Assembly: GCA_020152595.1 (NCBI GenBank)
Contig: JAIGNY010002845.1
Location: 1,066,001-1,130,000 of the forward strand
Direction: 5' to 3'
Length of the DNA stretch: 64,000 nt
DNA from: Chiridota heheva
Taxonomy: Eukaryota; Echinodermata; Holothuroidea; Apodida; Chiridotidae
Each line of letters opens with the position of its first letter. The first letter of the stretch is position 1. The notes beneath the pieces are model-generated. The model did not search any database, had not been told where the DNA came from, and was given only the letters and a program-made list of their open reading frames with translations. The position numbers were made by a program, and so were the translations under genes. This document shows positions 39,426 to 50,694 of this stretch, piece after piece.

Positions 39426-40640
39426 CATGACATCTTTTTTCTGTTTAAGAGTTATTGCATTTCAAAGATTGAGCGAGTGTGTTGAACAGTGACCTCGCAG
39501 TGTACATACAACTTGAATTATGTACTGTACATGGGGATGATTTAAGACTTTACTAGTGGCAATTAAATAAAATGCCCCCCCCCCCCTATCCTTCCTTCAG
39601 CCTCTCAGTGATTTACTGCACTGCTGGTAAAACCTTGTAAGCAACAGTAAGCATCATATCAAATAGATATATCATCTTAATTTTGAAAGTATGTATTCAT
39701 CAAATCACAATTGCTACAGTCCATATTATGAGTATCATGCTCTAGCCATAACAAAAGACATCGGTAAAGAATAACCAATTTGTTCCTGAAATTCAAAAGT
39801 TTACTTGCTTACTACTAGGCACAGAGCATCACGATCTTTTGGCATAATGCCTCACTTATCCTGGGAAACACACAAATGATGCCTTAATAAAGTAAGACAT
39901 CATGCCAGGCAACAAATTGGTGAAAAAACCATTCAAAAATCTCATTCTGTTAAGGAGATATTCAAGTTTAAAGCTCTCTGTCTTATCTATGTGAAAATGA
40001 CTGGTGTAGTAAGTTTACTATGGAACGTTAGCATCCTCACATTCTTAACAATTGTTAATGTATTTTAAAGAAATGTTTTTTTTTTTTTACTATTTGAATT
40101 ATTTTTCCTTGAACTTGCTTCAGGTGGTGAATTATAATTACCCTTAGTAGATTCTATTTTACTACTTTCCTGATATATATATGCTTTGGATCTAATTCTC
40201 GCTGGGTTGGATTGATGCTTCCACCAAAGACCTTATAAATGATCAGAAAATTTTCTCACATTTCGGGAAATTTGCTTCATTTCAGGTGATTTTTTCCCTC
40301 AGATTTTCAATTTTTTTTTTTTAATCATCAGGATTTTTAATAAAAGTTCGCTCATTTTTTTGGTAATTTTGGGCCAATTCTTCAGACGGTTTTAAAACAT
40401 TTTTTATATAAATCCAGGAATTTTGGCTAATTTCAACCTTTGAGAAATGTTGCGGCATATTTAACCTAAAATTCCCAATAATTTCCCTACAAATTTTGGC
40501 TCATGATGTAGCATTTTCCCCACCCAGTCATGATGTTGTGTTTGCCCCACCCAGTGCTTTTGCAATTGACTCCACCAGAATCCTTTAGCGGGCCTTGGGA
40601 CCCCATGCTGATATATTTTTGCCCCACCCCCATCTTCCCA
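39426..40640. other. Unannotated region with repeat scraps
   Basis: Contains a C-run near 39575 and a copy of family B sequence at about 39920-40010 (CATTCAAAAATCTCATTCTG then TTAAGGAGATATTCAAG). The stretch 40310-40630 is T- and C-rich with repeated TTGCCCCACCCAGT-like phrases. No gene recognised. Confidence 0.5.
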
Positions 40641-40649
40641 CACTTCAAA

Positions 40650-40880
40650 AACGTTCCGGCACCATTGTTTTTAAGCCACAAAATCATACAACAAAATGTG
40701 ATAGAATACATCAAAACTTTGAGGAATCTGAGCCTGTGATGTCACAACTAGTCTGATTTCAGTCGTTTGTATATAAATGATACCCAACTTTAAGCTTAAA
40801 TATCTCCTTAATGGAGTATGATTTTTGAACGCTTTCTTCACCCTTTTGTTTCTTTTGTCGTCCTCTCTTATCCAAGATGG
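40650..40880 (-). repeat. Dispersed repeat family B, reverse copy
   Basis: The reverse complement matches 56690-56935. Shared phrases seen here are GTGATGTCACAACTAGTCTG, ATTTCAGTCGTTTGTA and AAATATCTCCTTAATGGAGT. Shorter pieces occur near 39920, 57487 and 63905. Probably a small non-autonomous transposon. Confidence 0.75.
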
Positions 40881-42225
40881 ACTTGCTTGACCCCTGAACT
40901 ATTCTTTTAAATGCAATTGTCATGATAGTTTTCTCCTTAACTTGAAATTTCCTGAATAAACTGAATTCATTTATAAATCTTCCGTACACGTGTTCTTCAA
41001 TATCTTGTGCGGAATTCAGCAGGTTAAATAAGGCAAAACAGAGAATTAATCGACTAAATCTGGCGACATAACTGCTTGAAATTTCAGGGTACTTCGCAAA
41101 AATAAAATAACTCATCAAAAATTTCGATCAATTTTAATATGCATTCTAAATCTACAACTTGAAAAAAGTTAGGCAGTTAAATTATGAAAGAAAATAAAAA
41201 ATGTAACAATCGTTGCAAAGAAGTGGTACTGAAAATAAAAACAATTCTCAACGTAAGCAATGGATAAAATAGTAACACGCACACTATGAAGTATGCTAAT
41301 GGGCAGTCTCTTCTAAATACCCTGCTAATGTTGAAGGCAACTGTACAGAAAATAACAAAAATGAAAGATACGTGAAATTTCTACTATATTTCATGATTAC
41401 TGGTGAGGTGGCTTATCTCCATTTTTAATTCTTAATCGCCTTTTAGTTCTACCTATGATGAATATAATCAATTTGTAAAACAATTCTTACATTTCATTAA
41501 TTTATGAAATCATGAAGGTTCTGTTCCATCACAGAAAAAGGGTTTACATTACCTACAGCTCCAAAAAAGATCAAATTAGGTCCAAAATATTCGTTCAACG
41601 CTAAGTTCAAGGTGTCGTGTTCGTTGTTTCAAATTGAATATTTCTTAAATAGGAAAAGAAAATCCCCATCTTAGAAACTCCCTATTTTAGTCTCTACATT
41701 ACTTTTTTGTCAGGATGCATAGAATCAAAATTAGACATTTAAAGAAAACTCTTCAAATCGACTCGACAGTGTCCCAATTAGTTTAAAGCTCTTCATAACC
41801 AGCATTAGAGTACATCTATTCCTAATTGTACCTAATTCTTTGACGGAAAATACATTCTTTTTCAATACTTTGTGCACCATCTTTCTGCTATTGTTATCTC
41901 TTAGATGCTTTCAACAGACTTAGCCAACCTTGGTTACGATTATGAGGTATATAACACACCAAAAGAGGGAATTCGTTCCTTTTGAATTTAAACTGGAAAC
42001 CACCTGGCCCACCAAAAAATGATTCAAAAGTCACAAGCAAATCCATCCTGCTGTGTACCCACTATTCCGCCATGCTACCTCGTATATGCCATGTGGCCCC
42101 AACTCCTCCCTCTATGCCTATTTCTGTTTTTTGAACAGATACATACATTACCCAAACCTTAAAAATACATTGGACAATGGGCGAGAAAGAGACAAAGGGG
42201 GTCAGAATGCACAAGATGATGAAAC
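40881..42225. other. Unannotated region
   Basis: The minus-strand frame 40759-41118 overlaps family B and is not convincing. No other feature seen. Confidence 0.45.
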
Positions 42226-42227
42226 GT

Positions 42228-42380
42228 TGGATGTACAGGTTTTAAATGTCCTTCACCCCTCTGTCAAATGGCCTTCACCCCTCCGTCAAATGTTTTTCAC
42301 TTTCCCGTTAAATGTCCTTCACCCCTCCGTCAAATGGCCTTCACCCCTCCGTTAAATGGCCTTCACCCCTCCGTCAAACC
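42228..42380. repeat. 22-bp tandem repeat, about 6 copies
   Basis: The unit is CTTCACCCCTCCGTCAAATG followed by GC; one copy is altered to TTTCACTTTCCCGTTAAATG. Confidence 0.9.
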
Positions 42381-42389
42381 GTCCATTCA

Positions 42390-42765
42390 AAATGGATACA
42401 ATAACTTTTTATATATCAATAAATCATTAGATTTATATAATGCCTTTGCCAGGGCCTCAAAGCGCTGGACCCAATTAGCCACCTGATAAGTTCTTTTGCA
42501 GCCAGACAATTCAGAGCATCGAGAACTTGGGCTTTACTGGGCCATGGTGGGAAGTGAATGAACACCGCATTTTCACACTTCTCTTCTTGAATAGTATTCA
42601 GAGAACCAGGCAGGGTGCGACTGTTCTACCATTGAGACCTTTAACGTCCCCTCCTAAGGACATGAGCGCCGTTCAACCAGTGCCACTTCTCTCAACAGTT
42701 GAATAGGGAGCAGGAGCTGCAAACGACGCACTTCCGCTTTATATATACATGCACTGTTGTGAAAT
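42390..42765. repeat. Probable dispersed repeat
   Basis: Contains AGATTTATATAATGCCTTTG, CCAGGGCCTCAAAGCGCTGG and GTTCTACCATTGAGACCTTT. Phrases like the first are common in repeat tails of marine invertebrates, and a similar CATATAGCGC phrase occurs near 2213. Identification is by resemblance only. Confidence 0.4.
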
Positions 42766-42927
42766 TTAACCAAATTCTGAGTCCAGAACCTTCACATGTT
42801 TGGAACATATACTTTACATTATGATGAAAGAATTATGTCAAATTTCCATACTCAAGTTTATGTTAAACTGTGCACGGTGTTATGATACGACTCGAGTAAA
42901 TAACTATACACTTAACAGAGATATTTC

Positions 42928-42933
42928 TTTATT
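42928..42933 (-). promoter_or_regulatory. Candidate polyadenylation signal AATAAA for the distal kinase 3' end
   Basis: AATAAA on the minus strand, about 310 bases after the distal stop codon at 43241. It is the first canonical signal I found downstream. No signal of this exact sequence was seen within about 600 bases after the proximal stop at 50296. Confidence 0.45.
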
Positions 42934-43240
42934 TTGTAAAACACTTTTTGAAAGCAAATTGCACTTTATCAAAGCAGTATACGCATCTCAACCCGAATAT
43001 AACATGATTTCAAATTTATAAGAAAGATATATGTGTAAAATTTGACGGTACTGAAACCTACTTATCGTTACTATTCTTATCTCCGATCGCAAATCCTTTC
43101 AATGGTGACTTACAGTAAGATCGCCATGAACCACCTTCCCTCGCTATATTTCGTAGCTAGTCTCCTCATTCAGTGACATGTCGAACAATACCCTCAGACC
43201 TCCACCTACTGTATTTGATGATGTCACAGATCACATGACT

Positions 43241-43378
43241 CTATAACTGGTTGTTCTCATCACTTTTCATGGTGACTAGCTTGGTCTGCTCTCGGCGTGG
43301 ACTTGAATTCTCGCTGTTAATTGTTGGTTCCGTGTTTCTTCTCTTCATTTTAGATTTAGATTTTTTCAGCATGGTTGC
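43241..43378 (-). CDS. DGKQ: Diacylglycerol kinase distal alternative terminal exon
   Basis: The acceptor is TTTTTGAATTACAG; the exon runs from 43378 to a TAG at 43243-43241. It encodes ATMLKKSKSKMKRRNTEP and then TINSENSSPRREQTKLVTMK followed by SDENNQL. The first 18 residues match the proximal exon except S for C, while codons differ at several third positions. The tails then diverge completely. Seven kilobases and a 3.5-kb satellite separate the two exons. The tail is Ser/Arg-rich and could be phosphorylated (SSPRRE), but that is speculation. An AATAAA lies about 310 bases downstream. Confidence 0.9.
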   Translation of the reverse strand, partial: ATMLKKSKSKMKRRNTEPTINSENSSPRREQTKLVTMKSDENNQL

Positions 43379-43689
43379 CTGTAATTCAAAAACAAGAAAG
43401 ACTTAAATCACAATATGAGTACAAAACCAAACGGTGAACCAAAAGGTTTTGTGGTTCTGATGTTTTTTTTCTTCTTCATATGCTGATTGATTTATAAGTT
43501 TCTATCACCTAACATGTCACTGCATATCATGAAATATTTGTTTCAGGATATTCATAGGTCATGACCACCACACATGATGCAGATCAATAAAATAGACATA
43601 CCTATTGACAACACTAGCATGTGCACAATAATTAACAATATTATCATAGCAAGTATGATGCAAAACAGACATATGGTTGCTCATGTATC

Positions 43690-44135
43690 ATAACTGAAGA
43701 ATTTTATGTTTAGCCCCGCCTACTCTTTAATATGCATTGTATCACCACCAAAACCAATAAGGCACATCCACAGACCATGGGTTATCTGTGTATCACATAT
43801 GACTTGATTCCAGTTTATCCTTCTTTAGAAATCGTGTTTACAAAATCATATTAAGCCCTGCCCACTATGCATATTGATGAAATTCAACTTTTTAATACCA
43901 TGAACATGTACACACCAGCTAACACAATAACTATACTATATAAAACAAAACAGATGTGTGGTTGTTAAAATAAGAGCATTTCAAGATTTTACATTAAGCC
44001 CCACATACTCATTAATTAATATGCATGACATCACCACCAAAAACAATAGGGCACATCTACCGACCATGGGCTGTATGTATACCACATATGACATGAATCC
44101 ACTGTACCGTTGTTGAGATACCCTGTTTACAAGCT
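43690..44135. repeat. Diverged duplication, about 285-bp offset
   Basis: The block at 43713-43815 (CCCCGCCTACTCTTTAATAT, ATCACCACCAAAACCAATAA, GACCATGGGTTATCTG) recurs at 44000-44100 with about 85% identity by eye. It lies in the intron before the distal terminal exon. Confidence 0.7.
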
Positions 44136-44214
44136 GGCCATCAAATACACACATACATACACACACACGCCATCATGACCGCATAGTTCCTGATGCTATC
44201 GATTTGGAACCAAA

Positions 44215-47200
44215 AATGTGGAGGCTTAGCTTAGACCAGAATAAGGATTGATCAAGAATGGAATTGAGGCTTATCAAAAATGGAATTGAGGCTTATCAAG
44301 AATGGAATTGAGGCTTACCAAGACTGATAATCAGATTGATCAAAAACAAAATGCTGACTTATCAAGAACAGAACCAGGGCAAATCGAGAATGGAATCAGG
44401 GCTATTACAAAGTGAATCTGGGCTTATCAAGAACAAAATCAGGGCTTATCAAGAACAGAATCACGGCTTATCAAGAAAGGAATCGAGGCAAACTGATAAT
44501 CAGATTCATCAAAAAAGAAATCAGGCCTTATCAAGTACAGAATCAGGGCTAATCAAGAACAAATTCAGGGCTTATCAAGAATGGAATCAGGGCTATCAAG
44601 AATGGAAATCAGGGCTATCAAGAATAAAATCAGGGCTATCAAGAATGGAATCAGGGCTTATCAAGTACAGAATCAGGGCTATCAAGAATGGAATCAGGGC
44701 TATCAAGAATTGAATCAGGGCTATCAAGAATGAAATCTGGGCTTATCAAGAATGAAATCAGGGCTATCAAAAACTGAATCAGGGCTATCAAGAATGGAAT
44801 CATGGCTATCAAAAATGGAATCAGGGCTATCAAGAAAGGAATGAGGCAAACTGATAATCAGATTCATCAAGAAAGAAATCAGGGCTTATCAAGTACAGAA
44901 TCAGGGCTAATCAAGAAAAGATTCAGGGCTTATCAAGAACAGAATCAGGGCTATCAAGAACGGAATCAGGGCTATCAAGAATGGAATCAGGGCTATCAAG
45001 AATGGAATCAAGGCTTATCAAGAACAGAATCAGGACTTATCAAGAAAGAAACGAGGCAGACTGATAATCAAATTTATCAAGAATTGAATCTGGGCTTAAC
45101 AAGAACAGAATCTGGGCTATCAAGAATGGAATCAGGGCTTAACAGGAACAGAATCTGGGCTATCAAGAATGGAATCAGGGCTTATCAATAAAGGAATCAG
45201 GACTATCAAGAATGGAGTCAGGGCTATCAAGAATGGAATCAGGGCTATCAAGAATGGAATCAGGGCTTATCAAGAACAGAATCATGGCTATCAAGAATGG
45301 AATCAGGGCTATCAAGGAATGGAATCAGGGCTTATCAAGAATGGAATCAGGGCTATCAAGAATGGAATCAGGGCTATCAAGAATGGAATCAGGGCTTATC
45401 AAGAACAGAATCATGGCTATCAAGAATGGAATCAGGGCTATCAAGAACAGAATCAGGGCTATCAAGAATGGAATCAGGGCTATCAAGAACAGAATCATGG
45501 CTATCAAGAATGGAATCATGGCTATCAAGAATGGAATCATGGCTATCAAGAATGGAATCATGGCTATCAAGAATGGAATCAGGGCTATCAAGAATGGAAC
45601 AGGGAATCAAGAATGGAATGGCTATCAAGAATGGAATCATGGCTATCAAGAATGGAATCATGGCTATCAAGAATGGAATCATGGCTATCAAGAATGGAAT
45701 CAGGGCTATCAAGAATGGAATCATGGCTATCAAGAATGGAATCATGGCTATCAGGAATGGAATCAGGGCTACCAAGAATGGAATCAGGGCTATCAAGAAT
45801 GGAATCAGGGCTATCAAGGAAGGAATCAGGGCTTATCAAGAATTAAATCAGGGTAGACTGATAATCAGATTTATCATGGAAGGATTCTGGGCTATCAAAA
45901 ATGGAATCAGAGCTCATCAAGAAAGGATTTAGGGCTTATCAAGAAAGAAATCAAAGCTTATCAAGAGCAGAATCAGGACTTATCAAGAAAGAAATAGTGG
46001 CTTGTCAAGAAAGGAATCAGGCAAACTGAAAATCAGATTGATCAAATCAGGGCTTATCAAGAAAAAAAATGAGGTAGACTGATAATCAAATTAATCAAGA
46101 ATGTAATCTGAGCTTATCAAGAACAGAATCTGTGCTATCAAGAATAGAATCGGGGCTGATCAAGAAAGGAATCAGGGCTAATCAAAAACAGAATCAGGAC
46201 TTTTTAAGAAAAGAATCAGGGCTTATCAAGAACATAATCAAGGCTTATCGAGAACTTAATCAGGGCTTATCAAGAATGGAATTGAGGCTTACCAAGACCG
46301 ATAATCAGCAAAAAAGGAATCTGGGCTATTAAGAATGTAATCAGGGCTTATCAAGAAAGGAATCAGAGCTATCAAAAATGGAATCAGGGCTATCAAGAAT
46401 GGAATCAGGGCTATCAAGAACAGAATCAGGGCTATCAAGAACAGAATCAGGGCTATCAAGAATGGAATCAGGGCTTTCAAGAATGGAATCAGGGCTATCA
46501 AGAACAGAATCAGGGCTTTCAAGAATGAAATCAGGGCTATCAAGAATGAAATCAGGGCTTATCAAGAATGGAATTCTGGTCTTACCATGAACAAATTTGA
46601 AGCTCATTGTAAACAAAATTTGGGCTGATCAAAATACAATTACAGCTTTATGAAGATGATAATCAGGTTTATCAAAAACAGAATGAGAGCTTATCAAGAA
46701 CAGAGTCGGGGCTTATCAAGAACAGAGTCAGGGCTTATCAAGAACAGAGTCAAGGGTTTATCAAGAACAGAGTCAGGACTTATCAAGAACAGAATCAGGG
46801 CTTATCAAGAACAGAATGAGGGCTTATCAAGAACAGAGTCAGGGCTTATCAAGAACAGAGTCAGGGCTTATCAAGAACAGAATCAGGGCTATCAAAAACA
46901 GAGTCAGGGCTTATCAAGAAGAGAGTCAAGGGCTTATCAAGAACAGAGTCAGGGCTTATCAAGAACAGAATCAGGGCTTATCAAGAACAGAATGAGGGCT
47001 TATCAAGAACAGAGTCAGGGCTTATCAAGAACAGAGTGAGGGCTTATCAAGAACAGAGTCAGGGCTTATCAAGAACAGAGTCAGGGCTTATCAAGAACAG
47101 AGTCAAGGGCTTATCAAGAACAGAGTCAAGGGCTTATCAAGAACAGAGTCAGGGCTTATCAAGAACAGAGTCAGGGCTTATCAAGAACAGAATGAGGGCT

Positions 47201-47775
47201 TATCAAGAACAGAGTCAGGGCTTATCAAGAACAGAGTCAGAGCTTATCAAGAACAGAGTCAGGGCTTATCAAGAACAGAATGAGGGCTTATCAAGAACAG
47301 AGTCAGGGCTTATCAAGAACAGAGTCAGGGCTTATCAAGAACAGAATCAGGGCTTATCAAGAACAGAGTCAGAGCTTATCAAGAACAGAGTCAGGGCTTA
47401 TCAAGAACAGAATCAGGGCTTATCAAGAACAGAGTCAGGGCTTATCAAGAACAGAGTCAGGACTTATCAAGAACAGAATGAGGGCTTATCAAGAACAGAG
47501 TCAGGGCTTATCAAGAACAGAGTCAGGGCTTATCAAGAACAGAGTCAAGGGCTTATCAAGAACAGAGTCAGGACTTATCAAGAACAGAGTCAGGGCTTTA
47601 AGAACAGAATGAGGGCTTATCAAGAACAGCATCAGGGCTTATCAAGAACAGAATCAGGGCTTATCAAGAACAGAGTCAGGGCTTATCAAGAACAGAGTCA
47701 GGGGCTTATCAAGATCAGAGTCAGGGCTTATCAAGATCACAATCAGGGCATATCAAGCAGAACATAAGGGATTAC
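44215..47775. repeat. 21/22-bp satellite array, about 160 copies (3.5 kb)
   Basis: Unit TATCAAGAATGGAATCAGGG plus C (21 bp) dominates 44580-46600. From 46680 on it is TTATCAAGAACAGAGTCAGG plus GC (22 bp). Interspersed longer units with CTGATAATCAGATT occur near 44328, 44500, 44850, 45060, 45858, 46030 and 46080. The 21-bp part is open in several frames on both strands, giving IKNG, YQEWNQG and ILDSPDS-type repeats. It lies in the kinase intron between the two terminal exons, so these are not called as genes. Confidence 0.96.
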
Positions 47776-49139
47776 AAAGAATGGCATCTGATCTCATCAA
47801 CATGAATGAGGATTCATCACCAACAATTAAAGACTTCTTCTAATGATGAAAATATTCATGTTTCAAAACCCATGTCCAAAACATATTTACACCCTGCACA
47901 ATTTTATAGAAAAAAAGATTACAAAATGATCATAAAGCAAGAAATATTTGCTCTGTACACTGCACAGAAATTAAACTTTTGACAACGTGGATGATAACAA
48001 GACAACTTTAGTAATCAGTAGTAATTCATTAAATGCAAAGCAACCAAAAATGATTGGTGTTCATCATAGATATGTTCACTTTTCATGCTAAAATCGTTAC
48101 CACTTGGGGATAATACGTGGGCATATTTTTGTACCTTTGACATATTGTTTTTCCCACTGACTACTTTAATACCTGCAAAATGTGTTGAAGAGTATGCTCT
48201 TTAAGACATCTGTTCATCTTAATGCATGCCACCACAATGATCAAAAACAGTGCTAGATGAGGTTTCAGCATCCCAAAACTGGAACACACATCAAACACTA
48301 GCTACGGAAAGCAATGAATTCACCAACGAAGACTAACTAGGGTTCTCATGAAGCAAAAAAACACATCACACGGCACAAAAATGACCCATTTAAAGCGCCA
48401 TGAGCATCCAAGGATAGATACCAGTGCTACAAAAATATTCATTGTTATTATTATAATTATTACTAATTTTTGATGGTAAAAATCCCAAACAGATGTTTGC
48501 CTCTAACCACTTTTGTCCTCTTTTCAAAAATGCTTATTTGTAGGGTCTATGGATAAAACAAATACCTCATTTTCTTCATTTTAATTTTAAAAATATATAT
48601 ATATTTTCATAAAAATTATCTCACAAAATGAATTTGACCATAATTTCATAAAAAACAGATTTTTTTTTTCTCCACAAAATGTTGCCATTTAAATGCATTG
48701 TAAGACACAAAATGTGGAACCTTTTTGACAAACAATAGCATGACAATATAACTCCTCATGCATTGTACTCCCCAACACAACTCACCTACTAAACCTTGAG
48801 ATTCTTTGACTAGCAGCAAAGCCACATATCAACTTTGCCAGTAGACCTGCCAATAACATTGCCATAACAAACCGATTCTTAATCTTAAAGGTCTATGAAA
48901 GCCTAGAGATTTTTAGCCAATGAGAAGGAGCATTAAATTCTAAACACAAGTCTTGAAATCTTGCCAATAGCACATATAGTTTTTGAATTATGACTAACCA
49001 AAAAAGTTTTAGCGATCTGCAGTGAATGCATAATTTATGTTAAATTTGAGATGTATGACCAGGCGGGTGGCTGAAAAGCTTCATGTAATTCTTTATATTT
49101 CCTTCCTAAGTTTCAAGTCCTTGAAAATGATGACAAAGT
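47776..49139. other. Kinase intron segment, nothing recognised
   Basis: AT-rich intronic DNA with a TATATA run near 48592-48604 and a T-run near 48660. No exon or RNA gene seen. Confidence 0.5.
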
Positions 49140-49310
49140 CTATGCCTGCTAGATTATGGTTAAGGGGTATGGTCAACTCTTAAAAACATTTTTAATCTCC
49201 CCGTTTTCTTTCTTCCTACCTCTAGAATAATCTAACCTCTCAGGCACAATTTGACCATCATTGTCGTGGTGCCGTTAAGCCTCCATCAAACAAACAAACA
49301 TAAAAACGTT
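49140..49310 (+). mobile_element. Retrotransposon 3' end, family shared with 58845-59250
   Basis: GAATAATCTAACCTCTCAGG, CACAATTTGACCATCATTGT, CGTGGTGCCGTTAAGCC and a final CAAACAAACAAACAT match the reverse complement of 58860-58935. At that other site the segment is joined to coding sequence with a retrotransposon Cys/His motif, so this is probably a solo 3' UTR. Confidence 0.65.
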
Positions 49311-50295
49311 TGTTAAAATTCATTTTCATTTTTACAAATTTGTGACTAGCAATTAAAAAAAACAAAAGGGCTTACATAAGGAAATAGGAACATCAGCCCT
49401 GTCAGACATCACAAGAGGAACTTACAGAGGAACAAAAATTTGCATATTTTGAACCAAGATTCAAGATGCTCTAAAATGGTCAATTTCTAACTAATTTGGA
49501 TTAATTTGTTTATATTTTCATCATTTTTCATGGATTTTAATGCAATTTAGCATTAGTTGCTGTTAACACGTCCATATACCTTTGATGGCATTCTTTTGTC
49601 TATTTTGATGGTATTTTTTCATGTTCTGATACAATCACCAACAACATTGCTAATTTCAACTCTACCTTTCCAAAAACCTTTAAATTCAACAGAATTAATA
49701 TTCCTTTTTGCAACATTTTGTTAAGTAACGAAAAAATGGATGTTTGACAAATATAAAACAGAAGTGAATGAGCATGACTTTGTGAAGAATAAGTTACTAT
49801 ATCTAATGTTCCTCCTACATGTCACGCTATGGATCTCATAGCAGACAGCAGAGTTTTCATCAGGGAACGTTTGGAATGAAATGGGGGTCAAGTAAAATAT
49901 TCGGACATTAAGACCAAATCATGCGTGAAAAGAACTAACACAAGGCACACGTCAAAAGACAAGACTTTTTCCACAAATAGACTCTTCCAAAAATGATCAA
50001 TATCTGAACTAAAACAAGTCAAACACGTCAAACTAAATGAAATGTGATGCAGGGACTGCTTTAGCAATTATTTTTGGTGGGCGGGTGTGGGACAGGGCGA
50101 TGAGCAGGGGATGAATCACACAGATGTATCAAACAAAACATTAAAGGCACACAGCGAAGAATGATAAATCTAAAAGTGAGAAATCGCAAGACACTACGGG
50201 AGGGTTTAGGCAATCAGGCGAAATGGGAGGAATCGTCAAACCAAAAACATACAACTAACTTTGGCCACAAAATAAAGGGGCGCTGTTTGATTCTA

Positions 50296-50415
50296 TTAGG
50301 TTGATATACTGATGTTCTTGGATGGGTCTTGCTGCGAGCTCACTAAGTCATTGCCGATCGCTGGCTCTGTGTTTCTTCTCTTCATTTTTGACTTGCATTT
50401 TTTCAGCATTGTCGC
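50296..50415 (-). CDS. DGKQ: Diacylglycerol kinase proximal alternative terminal exon
   Basis: The acceptor is ACTTTCTCCCAG; the exon runs from 50415 to a TAA at 50298-50296. It encodes ATMLKKCKSKMKRRNTEP and then AIGNDLVSSQQDPSKNISIS with a final T. The basic KKCKSKMKRR segment follows SALQ, as the end of theta-like and related kinases often does (ATMLRKxKxKxKRR). It may act in membrane or nuclear targeting (inference). The polypyrimidine tract is better than that of the distal exon. No AATAAA was noticed close downstream, so its 3' end is uncertain. Confidence 0.9.
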   Translation of the reverse strand, partial: ATMLKKCKSKMKRRNTEPAIGNDLVSSQQDPSKNISIST

Positions 50416-50454
50416 CTGGGAGAAAGTAAATAAAGGCACTTACAACACATGAGT

Positions 50455-50620
50455 ATTCATGATCTCTCTTCAGATGGGAAAATGGGTGCAACAAGAAACT
50501 TGGGTAGGGGACCTAATCAGTAAATGCCGATTATATCTCTCTTCAGATGGGAAAATGGGTAGGTACAACAAGAAACTTGGGTAGGGACCTAATCAGTAAA
50601 TGCCGATTATAATATTACCA
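50455..50620. repeat. 76-bp tandem duplication in the intron
   Basis: ATCTCTCTTCAGATGGGAAA to ATGCCGATTATA is present twice, offset about 76 bp, immediately upstream (in gene sense) of the proximal terminal exon acceptor. Confidence 0.85.
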
Positions 50621-50694
50621 AAGATTGGAATCAGATAGTATCGCTAAGTTTGTGTGAAATAAATTTCCAGACCACGATTGCCATATGTCTTGAT

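Noticed and set aside
40759..41118. 119-codon minus-strand frame
   Set aside because: It overlaps a dispersed family B repeat, whose other copies do not keep the frame.
45169..47767. Frames of up to 243 codons rich in NQGYQEW, ESGLIKN and ILDSPDS
   Set aside because: By-products of the 21/22-bp satellite in the intron between the kinase terminal exons.
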